A DNA stretch of 64,000 bases from Schauerella fraxinea. Lineage in GTDB: Bacteria > Pseudomonadota > Gammaproteobacteria > Burkholderiales > Burkholderiaceae_B. Positions 52,832-62,450 of this stretch are shown here, in pieces. The notes beneath the pieces were generated by a model. That model saw nothing but the letters and a program-made list of their open reading frames with translations, searched no databases and was not told the origin of the DNA. The translations under genes were made by a program, and so were the position numbers. The first letter of the stretch is position 1. Each line of letters begins with the position of its first letter. The stretch is from contig JAVDKL010000001.1 in NCBI GenBank assembly GCA_030849965.1, positions 1,594,554 through 1,658,553 on the forward strand. The letters are read 5' to 3'.

Positions 52832-54589
52832 GTGTCCTCACCATTCGGAACGCTTGTGACGCAAGAAAGCACGCCACCGCCCTCGCCCTTGATAGCCGCC
52901 ATGCACAGTGCGATCGCGAGTACGACAGATACCCTGCACGGCATTGCTTCACGCACCGGCGGCACGCACATCGCGAGCGAAGTGCTCCGGTTGAATGCCG
53001 CCGTATGCGCGGCAGCCGATGGACAGCTCGACGGCCGTGCCCAACCAGGTGACTTTGGCGCGTTATTGATGTCGGCCGCCGATGGGATTGCATTGGAACC
53101 ATCGACACCATCGAAACGCGACGTGCATGTCACGAGCGTGCCTGCGTCACCATCAGCCGGGCAATCTTCGGTGGGCCGGCCTGCGACATTGGCGGACGCT
53201 GCACGATTGATGGCGTCGGGCGCCGTCACGTCGGAATCGCTTACTCTCGCCGCCATCTCTCGCGCCCAGGCCGTTCAACCGCATCATCGCCCTTTTATCG
53301 CTTTGCATGCGGAGGCCGCCGTGGCACAAGCCCAGGAGCGCGATCGCGAGCGGCGTTCGGGCATGGCGCGTAGCGCGCTGCATGGGATCCCACTTGCACA
53401 CAAGGATTGCTTTGAGCGCAACGGGGCGCCGATGACAGTAGGGTCGAAGGTTCCGGTGCTGCCAGTGCAAGGGGTGACGGCCACCGTACTCACACGTTTG
53501 TCCGTCGCCGGCGCGGTCGACCTGGGAGCGCTGAACATGAACGAGATGGTGTGCGGACCGACCGGACAAAATCCCCATTTCGGCGATTGCACGAATGCGT
53601 GGGACAGCAACCGTATCTCTGGCGGGTCATCCAGCGGCTCCGCAGTGGCCGTCGCACTCGGTGCGGCATTTGGTTCGTTGGGGTCGGACACGGGCGGATC
53701 GATCCGATTGCCGGCATCGATGAACGGCGTCTTTGGGCTCAAACCCACGTATGGCCTGGTCTCGCGGCACGGTTGCTTTCCACGCGCATTTTCCCTCGAT
53801 TGTGTGGGTCCGATTGCACGTACCGCAGAAGACTGCGCGCTGCTATTGACGGCGATCGCCGGACACGACGCCGCCGATCCCACCAGCTTGCCCGCGCCTG
53901 TGCACGACTATGCCGGCGCACTGCTGCAGACTGCCGATCGCAATAGCCGAATCGGCATATTGACCGAGACCGGCGCGCTCGATGACGGCGTGGCCGCAAC
54001 GTTCGACGGCTTCGTGACCACCGCGGCCTTGCGCTACGGCGCATTGCGCCATGCCCCGTTCGAATCGCGCGACGCCTGCTATGCCATGGGCGACATCATC
54101 TCGAAGGTGGAAGCTGCCACGTTGCACGGCGCCTGGATGCGGCGTTATCCCGAACGATACTCACAGGCCGTCTATTCGCGCACCGAGCCCGGCCTGCACG
54201 TTCCGGCCGTGCGTTACCTGGAGGCGCTGTCCATGCGCGCCCGTCTGCTCGATGATTTTCTGCGTGGCCCGATGGCGCAATGCGATGTATTGCTGCTTCC
54301 AACCGTGCCGATTCCCGTGCCGACGCGCGAGGCCGCCGACATGGAACATGGCGATCGCGTGTTCGATGTGGTGGCCGCGCTCACTCGCTTCACACGCGCC
54401 TTCAACTATCTGGGCTTGCCAGTGTTGAGCATGCCTATCGGCCTGGATGGAAACGGCATGCCCATCGGTGTGCAGCTCGTCGCTCGCCCCTTCGGCGAGG
54501 CCCGCCTGCTCGCGATGGCGCACGCGCTGAGCGGCGATATCGATTGGCAACGCACCTCGCTCAACAATCTCAGGAATCGACATGACTGA
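52832..54589 (+). CDS. Amidase (amidase signature family)
   Basis: 585 aa from a GTG, 3 bases after the Bug gene stop. Residues from about 130 on are the amidase signature fold: GIPLAHKDCF with the catalytic Lys, ISGGSSSGSAVAVALGAA with the cis-Ser, and SLGSDTGGSIRLPASMNG with the nucleophile Ser. The first ~120 residues are an extra helical N-terminal part also seen in some AtzE/GatA-like amidases. It hydrolyses a carboxamide to ammonia and acid, in the cytoplasm. The end overlaps by 8 bases the next gene. Confidence 0.93.
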   Translation: MSSPFGTLVTQESTPPPSPLIAAMHSAIASTTDTLHGIASRTGGTHIASEVLRLNAAVCAAADGQLDGRAQPGDFGALLMSAADGIALEPSTPSKRDVHVTSVPASPSAGQSSVGRPATLADAARLMASGAVTSESLTLAAISRAQAVQPHHRPFIALHAEAAVAQAQERDRERRSGMARSALHGIPLAHKDCFERNGAPMTVGSKVPVLPVQGVTATVLTRLSVAGAVDLGALNMNEMVCGPTGQNPHFGDCTNAWDSNRISGGSSSGSAVAVALGAAFGSLGSDTGGSIRLPASMNGVFGLKPTYGLVSRHGCFPRAFSLDCVGPIARTAEDCALLLTAIAGHDAADPTSLPAPVHDYAGALLQTADRNSRIGILTETGALDDGVAATFDGFVTTAALRYGALRHAPFESRDACYAMGDIISKVEAATLHGAWMRRYPERYSQAVYSRTEPGLHVPAVRYLEALSMRARLLDDFLRGPMAQCDVLLLPTVPIPVPTREAADMEHGDRVFDVVAALTRFTRAFNYLGLPVLSMPIGLDGNGMPIGVQLVARPFGEARLLAMAHALSGDIDWQRTSLNNLRNRHD

Positions 54590-55289
54590 CACGACCCCCT
54601 GGGACGCATACCTCAACGACGCCGATCGGGCCGTGCTTGAAAAAGGACGATTTGGACGCCGCATGGGATTTGGCGGCAACGCCGCCGTTATCGTGATCGA
54701 TGCACAGCGCTACATGGTGGGTGCACCGGGCGACGATGCACAATGGCCATCGAGCTGCGGCGATATTGGACGCAAGGCCGTTGGTGCTATCGCTACGCTA
54801 GTGACTGCAGCGCAGGCAGCCAAGGTGCCTTGCTTTTTTACCCGTTTCGAACTTGCTGCCGACGGCAGCGACATTGGGGTGTACGGACGCAAGCGCGATC
54901 TGCTGGATAGCCCGCATTGGTGCCTGGCCGGCACGTTGGGTGCACAACTGGTGCCTGAGCTCACGCCGTCGGCGGGCGATGTGGTCTTCGTGAAGAAAAA
55001 GCCGAGCGGCTTTCATGGCACGCCGCTTCTGGGCTATCTGATCGATCGACATATCGACACTGTCATCATCGTGGGCGGCGCGACCAGCAACTGCATTCGG
55101 GCAACCGTATTCGACGCCTCCTCCTATAATTTCCGCACGATCGTGCCGCATGAAGCGGTTTTCGACCGTATTCCGGTGTCCCACGCGATTTCGCTGTTCG
55201 ACATGGATCGGCAGTTTGCCGACGTGGTGCCGCTGCAGGAAGTATTGAACTACTTCGACGTCGGGACGAACGCCACCGCTCACCTTTGA
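54582..55289 (+). CDS. Isochorismatase-like hydrolase (N-carbamoylsarcosine/maleamate amidase type)
   Basis: 235 aa. The catalytic triad of the family is visible: Asp in VIVIDAQRYMVG, Lys in VFVKKKPSGFHGT, and Cys in IVGGATSNCIRATVFD. The N-terminal ~30 residues are as in N-carbamoylsarcosine amidases and NicF. It probably acts after or beside the amidase on an amide or carbamoyl substrate. Overlap with the amidase gene shows co-translation. Confidence 0.9.
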   Translation: MTDTTPWDAYLNDADRAVLEKGRFGRRMGFGGNAAVIVIDAQRYMVGAPGDDAQWPSSCGDIGRKAVGAIATLVTAAQAAKVPCFFTRFELAADGSDIGVYGRKRDLLDSPHWCLAGTLGAQLVPELTPSAGDVVFVKKKPSGFHGTPLLGYLIDRHIDTVIIVGGATSNCIRATVFDASSYNFRTIVPHEAVFDRIPVSHAISLFDMDRQFADVVPLQEVLNYFDVGTNATAHL

Positions 55290-55309
55290 TTTCCCGAGAA
55301 CACCTCAGC

Positions 55310-55981
55310 ATGAAAGCACCTGGCACCATTCCCTACTATCTACAGGAACAGATCAGGGAGCTCATCGTGACTGGCGACTATCGCCCCGGACAACCGCTAC
55401 GCGAGCAGGAACTCGAAAAACGGTTTGGGTCGAGCCGTGGTCCGATTCGCGAGGCGCTGCGCATGCTTGAGGTTCGGGGGTTGGTCACCCATCAGCAACG
55501 ACGGGGCTTTCGGGTCAAGGTATTCTCCGAAAGAGAAGTGCGCGATCTTTATCTTCTGCGCGCCGAACTCGAAGCGTATGCGATCACGCAACTGGCCGAG
55601 GTAGCCGATCTGAACCCGCTGCTGGCCGATCTGCGTGCGCAGCATGAGCAACTTACCGCCGCGCATGCCCGCGGCAAGCCACGACCTTACCTCGCCGCAC
55701 TGCTGAATTTCTACCGCAGCATCGCCACGTTCACCTGTAACGTGCCCCTCTGCGAAGTACTGGCCAAGCTCAACGAAACAGCTGAGCCGCTCAGGTACAA
55801 CCTGCTGTCCCAAAAGATCCGCACGAGTGTGTCGCCGCAATATACGCAGCGCATCATCGATGCGCTTGCACAGCGTGACTTTGCCGAGGCTGCTCGGCTG
55901 AAGCGAGAGCACGTCATGCTCAATCTGCCGCACATCATTGCAACTTACGCCGCCGTTCGGTTCCCGGACGCGTCATCCTGA
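55310..55981 (+). CDS. GntR/FCD-family transcriptional regulator
   Basis: 223 aa from the ATG giving MKAPGTIPYYLQEQIRELI; a TTG 8 codons earlier is less likely. GntR-type HTH (LREQELEKRFGSSRGPIREALRMLEVRGLV) and an all-helical FCD effector domain. It is last in the Bug-amidase-hydrolase group and probably controls it; the ligand is unknown. The 265 bases after it hold no gene apart from an inverted repeat. Confidence 0.92.
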   Translation: MKAPGTIPYYLQEQIRELIVTGDYRPGQPLREQELEKRFGSSRGPIREALRMLEVRGLVTHQQRRGFRVKVFSEREVRDLYLLRAELEAYAITQLAEVADLNPLLADLRAQHEQLTAAHARGKPRPYLAALLNFYRSIATFTCNVPLCEVLAKLNETAEPLRYNLLSQKIRTSVSPQYTQRIIDALAQRDFAEAARLKREHVMLNLPHIIATYAAVRFPDASS

Positions 55982-56210
55982 CGCGATTATTTCGCGTCGA
56001 AGCTGCCGCTCGTCGATCGTCACATGTGATCTGTACGAAGCACATGAAGGCTTGCGCAGACTGCCCAAAAAGCGCCCTCTTTCTCGCATGCGTGGACTCG
56101 CGGCCTAGCCGCGCCAATCTGCTGCATCGCACCACAAATCGTCAGGGTTTTCCCCCGCCATTCCCATTTATTGAGAATTGCATATGTGACGAATGAGAAT
56201 CGAGCCCTAT

Positions 56211-56229
56211 GATCTGAAAAAAACAGATC
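56211..56229. promoter_or_regulatory. Inverted repeat upstream of the IclR gene
   Basis: GATCTG (56211-56216), seven A, CAGATC (56224-56229). It lies just before AAGGGG (56233-56238), the ribosome binding site of the IclR gene. It could be an operator for IclR autoregulation, or form a small hairpin in the leader. Confidence 0.4.
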
Positions 56230-56246
56230 TACAAGGGGTTTTATCC

Positions 56247-56993
56247 ATGCCACCAGACCGCGCCATTACCGGCGGCGCCGATCGCGTACTGTCTGTGCTC
56301 GCCACCTTGGCGCAGCACGACCGTCCGCTGAGCATCGCGGCACTCGTCGAGCGCACCGGGCTGGCACAAAGCACCTTGTATCGCCAGATCGCGCTGCTCA
56401 AGCGGTGGGGTTTCGTCTTTGAGCACGCTGGGGAATATGGCCCGGGCCCACTGTGCCTGCAGCTTGCCTGGGGCTTCGATCAATCGTCCTTTCTGGTGCA
56501 CGAAGCGCAAGCCGATATGGCAGCACTGGCCGACGCCTCCGGCGAAACCGTGGGCTTGATGGCAGCCGTGAAAGATCAGGCGGTGTGTTTGGACATGGTC
56601 GAGAGCCGCCACCCCCTGCGTTGTTCGTTCGTGAAAGGCCGCGGGCTGCCGTTGATCAATGGCGCGTCGGCCCGCTCGCTCATTGCGTTCATGCCGGACG
56701 GCAAACGCCAATCCGTGCTGCATCAAATCGGCCGCACGATCGATGCCGCCGCGCTCGCGCAGTTGAACGTCGCGCTCAACGATATCCGCACCGCTGGCTT
56801 TGCCGTGACTGACGGCCAGGTCGACCCCGGCGTGTGGGGTGTGAGCGCTCCGATCTTTCAACGTCCGCAACAAGCGGTGGCCTCGCTCACGCTGATGGCG
56901 CCCTCCACTCGCGCGGCCGATCGCGCGCCACAACTTACTGCCCTGACCGTCCAAGCCGCACAACGCATTTCTGCCCGTTTGCAAAGTCTCTGA
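56247..56993 (+). CDS. IclR-family regulator of the hut-like operon
   Basis: 248 aa from the ATG giving MPPDRAITGGADRVL, with AAGGGG 8 bases upstream. N-terminal winged HTH (LSIAALVERTGLAQSTLYRQIALLKRWGF) and an IclR effector domain with ETVGLMAAVKDQAVCLD. It is the first gene of an operon with an amino-acid ABC transporter, hutD and hutF; it probably controls these, although most hut operons use HutC. Confidence 0.92.
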   Translation: MPPDRAITGGADRVLSVLATLAQHDRPLSIAALVERTGLAQSTLYRQIALLKRWGFVFEHAGEYGPGPLCLQLAWGFDQSSFLVHEAQADMAALADASGETVGLMAAVKDQAVCLDMVESRHPLRCSFVKGRGLPLINGASARSLIAFMPDGKRQSVLHQIGRTIDAAALAQLNVALNDIRTAGFAVTDGQVDPGVWGVSAPIFQRPQQAVASLTLMAPSTRAADRAPQLTALTVQAAQRISARLQSL

Positions 56994-57059
56994 CGCGCAA
57001 TCCCATTTGCGCATGCTCGTTCTATTTTTTTCTCCTCCCTTTGCCTGAAGGATGTCCCC

Positions 57060-57803
57060 ATGCTGACCCGCCGCCGTCTTCTTTCCGCTATCGCCACGCT
57101 TACGCTCGCCGCCTCCGCCGGTGTTGCACACGCCCAGGACACGATCCGCGCCGTCACCGACGCGACGTTCCCGCCTATGGAATTCGTCAAGGACGGCAAA
57201 CGTACCGGCTTCGACATCGAACTCGTCGAAGCCTTGGGCCAGGCCATGGGTAAAAAGGTCGAATGGATCGACGTCGACTTCAAGGGTTTGATTCCTGCCG
57301 TGTTGGCCGATCGCGCCGACATCGCCGTCTCGGCCATCTACATCACCGACGAACGCCGCAAAGTGGTTGACTTCACCGATTCGTACTACGCCGGCGGCTT
57401 GGTCGTCCTGACGAAGAAAGACGGCCCGATCAAAAGCCTGAAGGATCTCGACGGCAAGAACGTTTCGGTGCAGGTTGGCACGAAATCGGTCAACTTTCTG
57501 AAGGACCAGTTTCCCAATGTAAAACGCGTGGAGGTCGAGAAAAATCAGGAGATGTTCAATCTGGTGCAGATCGGCCGCGCCGATGCCGCCGTAACGGGCA
57601 AGCCCGCCGCGAAGCTGTTTGCGCAAAGCACCAAGGACCTGACGGTGCTCGACGAACAGATCACCACCGAAGACTACGGCATCGCCGTGTCGAAGACCTC
57701 GCCGAAGTTGACGAAGAGCCTGAACGACGCGCTGAAGACGATCAAACAGAACGGCACGTACGACAAGATCGTCGCCAAGTGGTTCGAGGCGCCGGCACAA
57801 TGA
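57060..57803 (+). CDS. Amino-acid ABC transporter, periplasmic binding protein
   Basis: 247 aa with a signal peptide ([14 protein letters not shown], cut near residue 25). SBP family 3: [27 protein letters not shown] and [24 protein letters not shown]. It ends [17 protein letters not shown] lies 8 bases before the ATG. The hutD/hutF genes downstream suggest histidine or a histidine-derived compound such as formiminoglutamate as ligand; that is inference. Confidence 0.95.
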   Translation: MLTRRRLLSAIATLTLAASAGVAHAQDTIRAVTDATFPPMEFVKDGKRTGFDIELVEALGQAMGKKVEWIDVDFKGLIPAVLADRADIAVSAIYITDERRKVVDFTDSYYAGGLVVLTKKDGPIKSLKDLDGKNVSVQVGTKSVNFLKDQFPNVKRVEVEKNQEMFNLVQIGRADAAVTGKPAAKLFAQSTKDLTVLDEQITTEDYGIAVSKTSPKLTKSLNDALKTIKQNGTYDKIVAKWFEAPAQ

Positions 57804-58468
57804 ACCTGGACTTCTCTCCCGTCTTCGCCGACTGGGAGTCGCTGGCCAGCGGCGCCCTCGTCACCATCGAAATCACAGCGTTCGCGCTGCTGCTGGGCTG
57901 TGTGATCGGCCTCCTGGTCGGCATCGGCCGTCTCAATCCGCAGCGGCGCGTGGTGTATGGCCTGTGCAGCTTCTATCTGCTGTGCTTTCGCGGCACCCCG
58001 CTCCTGGTGCAGTTGTTTATCTGGTTCTACGGCTTGCCGCAGTTCGGCATCAAGCTGCCCGCCTTTGCGTGTGGCGTGCTGGGCCTCGCGATGTACTCGG
58101 GCGCGTATGTGTCGGAAATCGTGCGCGGGTCGATCCAGTCGATCGATCGCGGCCAGGCCGAAGCGGCGCGTTCCCTGGGGATGTCGTCGGGCCAGGCCAT
58201 GCGCATCATCATCTTGCCGCAAGCCGTGGTGCGCATGATTCCGCCGTTGGGCAACGAGTTCATCGCGCTCATCAAGAACTCGGCGCTGGTATCGCTGCTC
58301 ACGATCCACGACCTGATGCACGAGGGTCAAAAGATCATTGCCGTGTCGTACCGCTCGCTCGAAACCTATCTGGTGATTGCTTTGGTCTACCTCGTCTTGA
58401 CCACGATCACGACAACCATTTTGCGCTACATCGAAAACCGATTGCGCGCCGGAGGGATGGTGCAATGA
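57800..58468 (+). CDS. Amino-acid ABC transporter, permease
   Basis: 222 aa from the ATG that overlaps the binding-protein stop. It has five membrane helices and the HEAAGLAG-type loop [22 protein letters not shown] that contacts the ATPase. [15 protein letters not shown] is typical of the HisMQ family. It is a single permease, so the transporter would be a homodimer. Confidence 0.94.
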   Translation: MNLDFSPVFADWESLASGALVTIEITAFALLLGCVIGLLVGIGRLNPQRRVVYGLCSFYLLCFRGTPLLVQLFIWFYGLPQFGIKLPAFACGVLGLAMYSGAYVSEIVRGSIQSIDRGQAEAARSLGMSSGQAMRIIILPQAVVRMIPPLGNEFIALIKNSALVSLLTIHDLMHEGQKIIAVSYRSLETYLVIALVYLVLTTITTTILRYIENRLRAGGMVQ

Positions 58469-59295
58469 GCACGCCAGACATGATCCGTATCCGCGACCTG
58501 CACAAGTCGTATGGCAATCACAAGGTGCTCACCGGCATCGATTTCAGCGTGCCCACCTCGCAAGTGGTCGTGGTGATCGGCCCCAGCGGTTCGGGCAAGA
58601 GCACGCTCTTGCGCTGCTGCAATGGCCTCGAAGTGGCGCAGGAAGGCACGATCGAGATCGATGGCCGCGCCCTGCTCGAGCACGGCAGATTGCTGCCCGA
58701 AGCGCAATTGAACGCCCTGCGCACGCAAGTCGGCATGGTCTTTCAATCGTTCAATCTGTTCCCGCATTTGTCGGTACTGGAAAACGTGACGGTAGGGCCG
58801 CGCACGTTGCGTGGCATGCGTCGCGCCGAAGCCGACGCGCTCGCCCTGGCGCTGCTCGCCAAGGTCGGTCTGCAAGAGAAAACGGGTGCGATGCCGGCAA
58901 GCCTTTCTGGCGGTCAGAAGCAGCGCGTAGCGATTGCGCGCGCGTTGGCGATGGAACCCAAGGTCATGCTGTTTGACGAGCCCACCTCCGCGCTCGACCC
59001 CGAACTGGTGGGTGAAGTGCTGCAGGTGATGAAGCTCCTGGCCAAGGAGGGCATGACGATGATGGTGGTGACCCACGAGATGGGCTTTGCGCGTGACGTG
59101 GCCGATGTGGTCGCCGTGATGGACGCCGGCCGCATCATCGAGTTGGGTGCGCCGGAGGTTATCTTCACTGCGCCGCGCGAAGCCCGTACGCGAGAGTTTT
59201 TGCATGCGGTGTTGAGCGCGCAAGGGAGCGTCGCGGGCGCCCTGCCGCCGATTGCTTCGGTAGACGCCGCCGCTGCGGTCAACCCGTTGGCTTGA
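58465..59295 (+). CDS. Amino-acid ABC transporter, ATPase
   Basis: 276 aa, from the ATG overlapping the permease stop. All motifs of an active ABC ATPase are present: Walker [10 protein letters not shown], signature LSGGQKQR, Walker [16 protein letters not shown]-loop VTHEMGFA. This contrasts with vexC in the same window. The last ~30 residues are an Ala-rich tail. Ends 34 bases before hutD. Confidence 0.95.
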   Translation: MSTPDMIRIRDLHKSYGNHKVLTGIDFSVPTSQVVVVIGPSGSGKSTLLRCCNGLEVAQEGTIEIDGRALLEHGRLLPEAQLNALRTQVGMVFQSFNLFPHLSVLENVTVGPRTLRGMRRAEADALALALLAKVGLQEKTGAMPASLSGGQKQRVAIARALAMEPKVMLFDEPTSALDPELVGEVLQVMKLLAKEGMTMMVVTHEMGFARDVADVVAVMDAGRIIELGAPEVIFTAPREARTREFLHAVLSAQGSVAGALPPIASVDAAAAVNPLA

Positions 59296-59329
59296 CGGTA
59301 ACGCCACGCCTTGGACGAGTGACCGCGCC

Positions 59330-60091
59330 ATGTCTTGTGTGAGTGATAGCGCCATGCCTTGGATATCGTTCGATGCCACCACATCTGCGACGGTACCGTG
59401 GCGTAATGGCGGCGGTACGACGTGCGAGTTGCTCACGTTGGCTGCTGCCGATGGGGGCAATGGTGATGTGCCTGCCGGCGACGGCGCATTCGATGCACGA
59501 GTGAGCCTGGCGACCATCGCGCAACCTGGTCCGTTCTCGGCGTTTCCCGGTATCGATCGGCAGATCACCTTGATCGATGGGCCAGGCGTGCAGCTTACCG
59601 CCGAGAACGGCGCGTTCGATCATCGCCTCGAACAAGCGCTCGTGCCCTTTGCTTTCGACGGCGGCACGGCGTTGGATGCCACGTGGGCCAAAGACAGCGC
59701 CGGCAGTGGCACGGCGGCGCGCGTGCTCAATGTGATGACGCGGCGCGGGCGCTGCGAAGCAACGGTGCAGATCGTGACGACAAGCCATACCGCCCGCGAA
59801 GCCACGCCGTTATCGAACCGCACGGTGGTGCTGCGCATCGTCGCACGCGGAGCGTGGCGCGTCGCAAACTCGCGGGATGACGGTGCAATAGCCACGTGGA
59901 CTTTCGGTCAAGGGGCGTATCTGGATTCACTGCAGACTGATGCGCTTCAGCCAGACAGCCGTCCGCCAGATTCAAGTCTGGCGGACGCCAGTTCACGAGA
60001 CGCAGGCGCATTCGATGATCTTTGCTTTACCCCGCTCACACCGGACGCCGCCTTGATCGCCGTCCGCATCACTTTTCTTGCAGCACCCTGA
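59330..60091 (+). CDS. hutD: HutD-family protein
   Basis: 253 aa, longer than usual HutD (about 190-210 aa). PWRNGGGTTCELLTL, DARVSLATIAQPGPFSAFPGIDRQITLI and ENGAFDHRLEQALVPFAFDGG are typical of this cupin-like family, which accompanies hut genes and may buffer histidine-degradation intermediates. A stretch near residues 205-235 is rich in Asp and Ser and includes a DNA hairpin (59960-59987), so it may be an insertion. The start may be 59330 or the second ATG at 59354 (MPWISFD). The stop overlaps the hutF start (TGATG). Confidence 0.9.
   Translation: MSCVSDSAMPWISFDATTSATVPWRNGGGTTCELLTLAAADGGNGDVPAGDGAFDARVSLATIAQPGPFSAFPGIDRQITLIDGPGVQLTAENGAFDHRLEQALVPFAFDGGTALDATWAKDSAGSGTAARVLNVMTRRGRCEATVQIVTTSHTAREATPLSNRTVVLRIVARGAWRVANSRDDGAIATWTFGQGAYLDSLQTDALQPDSRPPDSSLADASSRDAGAFDDLCFTPLTPDAALIAVRITFLAAP
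59960..59987. repeat. Perfect 11-base inverted repeat inside hutD
   Basis: Arms CGTCCGCCAGA (59960-59970) and TCTGGCGGACG (59977-59987) are separated by TTCAAG. It sits in the non-conserved Asp/Ser-rich part of hutD and reads through in frame. It may be a mobile palindromic unit or a chance hairpin. Confidence 0.7.
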
Positions 60092-61506
60092 TGATGTCTT
60101 CTTCGCACGCCCTCTTCGCCGATCACGCTTTGCTGCCCACGGGTTGGGCACGAGATGTCCTCTTCACTTGGGATACGCACGGCCGCTACACGCACATCGC
60201 GCCGAATGCCGCGTGCCCGCCGGATGCCATACGTGCTGCGGGCCCGGTGCTGCCTGGGATCACCAATCTGCATTCGCATGCATTTCAGCGCGCCTTCGCC
60301 GGCTTGACCGAGTATCGCGCCGAAGCCGCCGACAGCTTCTGGAGTTGGCGCACGCTGATGTACGGTTTTGCCAACGCGATTTCGCCCGAGCAAGTCGAAG
60401 CCGTCGCCACGTATCTTTACGGCGAGATGCTGGCGGCCGGCTACACGAGTGTGTGCGAGTTTCATTATCTGCATCACGATCCCGATGGGCATCCGTATCT
60501 GGATGACGCGCTGCTCGCGCAAGCGTTGCTGCGCGCGGCGCACAACACCGGTATCCATATGACGCTCTTGCCGGTGCTCTATCAGGCCAGTGGCTTCGGC
60601 GGCGCGCCGCTCTCGACGGGTCAACGCCGCTTCGGGCATCACGTGGACAGCATGCAACGCCTGCTCGAACGCTTGGCGCCGTTGTGCGCAAGCCAGGATG
60701 CTCGGCTCGGCCTCGCCCCCCACTCGCTGCGCGCGGTCACGCCCGATGCGTTGAAGGCGGCGCTCGCCATGCTCGATACCCTCGATCCCACGGCGCCCGT
60801 GCACATTCACATTGCGGAGCAAACCCGCGAAGTCGAGGATTGCGTGGCCTTCTGCGGCCAACGGCCGGTAGATTGGTTGGTCGATCACACCGACCTGAGT
60901 GCGCGCTGGTGCCTGGTGCATGCCACGCACATGACGCCGACTGAAGCGCGCCGGGCCGCCGCAACAGGCGCGATTGCCGGCCTGTGCCCCAGCACCGAGG
61001 CCAATCTGGGAGACGGCATTTTCGATATGGCGTCGTGGATCGACGGGCAAGGCCAATGGGGCGTAGGGTCGGACAGTCATGCCTGCGTGAACGCCGCCGA
61101 AGAGCTGCAGTTGCTCGAATACAGTCAACGCTGGGCCACACGCCAGCGCAATGTGCTCGCGACGCCTGCGCATCCACACGTGGCCGAAGCCATGACGCAC
61201 GCCGCCGTGGCGGGTGGCGTCCTAGCGGCCGGCCGCGCATCAAGCGGCTTGCAACAAGGCGGACTACAGGTGGGTGGCGCGGCGGATTGGGTGGTGCTCG
61301 ATGCACAGCATCCTGCGCTGGCCGGGCTTGCGCCTGCCGATATGCTGTCGGGCCATGTATTCGGCAGCCACCGCACCTCTGCGATCGCGGAAGTGTGGAC
61401 GCGAGGCACGCAGCGGGTGTCGGGCGGCCGGCACCATCGTCATGACGCCGACCTCAGCGGCTTTGTGAACGCACGCGCTGCATTGCTGGCGTCGATGAAA
61501 CGTTAA
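60091..61506 (+). CDS. hutF: Formimidoylglutamate deiminase HutF
   Basis: 471 aa from the ATG overlapping the hutD stop; a second ATG follows directly. Amidohydrolase family: metal motif TNLHSHAFQRAFAG, then VHIHIAEQTREVEDC and GLCPSTEANLGDG with GVGSDSHACVN for the metal Asp. HutF turns N-formimino-L-glutamate into N-formyl-L-glutamate and ammonia. The next step enzyme HutG and the upstream HutHU are not in the window. Confidence 0.94.
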   Translation: MMSSSHALFADHALLPTGWARDVLFTWDTHGRYTHIAPNAACPPDAIRAAGPVLPGITNLHSHAFQRAFAGLTEYRAEAADSFWSWRTLMYGFANAISPEQVEAVATYLYGEMLAAGYTSVCEFHYLHHDPDGHPYLDDALLAQALLRAAHNTGIHMTLLPVLYQASGFGGAPLSTGQRRFGHHVDSMQRLLERLAPLCASQDARLGLAPHSLRAVTPDALKAALAMLDTLDPTAPVHIHIAEQTREVEDCVAFCGQRPVDWLVDHTDLSARWCLVHATHMTPTEARRAAATGAIAGLCPSTEANLGDGIFDMASWIDGQGQWGVGSDSHACVNAAEELQLLEYSQRWATRQRNVLATPAHPHVAEAMTHAAVAGGVLAAGRASSGLQQGGLQVGGAADWVVLDAQHPALAGLAPADMLSGHVFGSHRTSAIAEVWTRGTQRVSGGRHHRHDADLSGFVNARAALLASMKR

Positions 61507-61509
61507 GAC

Positions 61510-62352
61510 TCAGCGCGGCTCGCCGCGCTGCATGGCTTCGTGTTCGAAGCGGGCGTCTTCAAGCTCGTCCATCAACTCGTCGAGTTTGACGGGCGCGGTG
61601 TCGATCTCGACGTGGCCGGTGAGCGCCACCCCGGGAACCAGGGCGCCAGCCTCAAACAGACGCCAGATTTCCTTGCCGTAATGCATCGTGAGCAATTGCG
61701 GCGCAAAGCGTGAGAAGTAGGTCGCCAGATTATCCACGTCGCGTTCGAGCATGACCTGCGCCTCGCTGTTGCCGGCGGCGTTTACCGCCTGCGGCAGGTC
61801 GATGATCGTGGGACCCGCGTGGCTCAACAGGATGTTGTATTCCGACAAATCGCCGTGAATGACACCGGCGCACAGCATTAACACCACCTGATCCAGCAGT
61901 TGGCCATGCAGCGTGAGCGCATCGGCTTCGCTCAAGTCGACATCGCCCAAACGCGGGGCCACGTCGCCGTTTTCGTCGGTCACGAGCTCCATGAGCAGCA
62001 CGCCATCCGTACAGATATAGGGCTGCGGCACGCGCACACCAGCATTGGCCAGCAGAAACAGGGCGTCCACCTCGGCGTTTTGCCAGGATTCTTCTTGCAC
62101 CTGGCGGCCGTAACGCGAGCCTTTTTCCATCGCCCGCGCTTCACGGCTGTTCTTGGTCTTGCGGCCGTCGCGGTATGAGGCCGCCTTGCGGAAGCTGCGC
62201 TGCTGCACGTCCTTGTAGACCTTGGCGCAGCGGGTATCGTCACCGCTGCGCACCACAAACACCGTGGCCTCCTTACCGCTCATCAATTGGCTGATCACCT
62301 CGTCGATGAGGCCCTCTTCAACCAATGGCGCCAAGCGCTTGGGGACTTTCAT
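61510..62352 (-). CDS. RIO1-family serine protein kinase
   Basis: 280 aa from the ATG giving MKVPKRLAPLVEEGLIDEV, as in the Pseudomonas PA4780-type proteins; an ATG 17 codons upstream is possible but no Shine-Dalgarno favours it. Kinase signs: GKEATVFVVRSGD with the ATP loop, CAKVYKD with the Lys, catalytic loop VIHGDLSEYNILL, and IIDLPQAV for the metal Asp. Bacterial RIO kinases have poorly known roles. It is convergent with hutF, with only 3 bases between. Confidence 0.93.
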   Translation of the reverse strand: MKVPKRLAPLVEEGLIDEVISQLMSGKEATVFVVRSGDDTRCAKVYKDVQQRSFRKAASYRDGRKTKNSREARAMEKGSRYGRQVQEESWQNAEVDALFLLANAGVRVPQPYICTDGVLLMELVTDENGDVAPRLGDVDLSEADALTLHGQLLDQVVLMLCAGVIHGDLSEYNILLSHAGPTIIDLPQAVNAAGNSEAQVMLERDVDNLATYFSRFAPQLLTMHYGKEIWRLFEAGALVPGVALTGHVEIDTAPVKLDELMDELEDARFEHEAMQRGEPR

Positions 62353-62450
62353 AGGCGCACCGGCGACAGGGATGCCGCGAGAGGCGTGTGGACGGGCATA
62401 CACAGAGGAGAAATTGTGATCATGGCCCGATTATATGGGTAGTGCCTAGC

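Noticed and set aside
56241-57800. A 519-codon minus-strand open frame
   Set aside because: It is antisense to the IclR and binding-protein genes and shows no domain.
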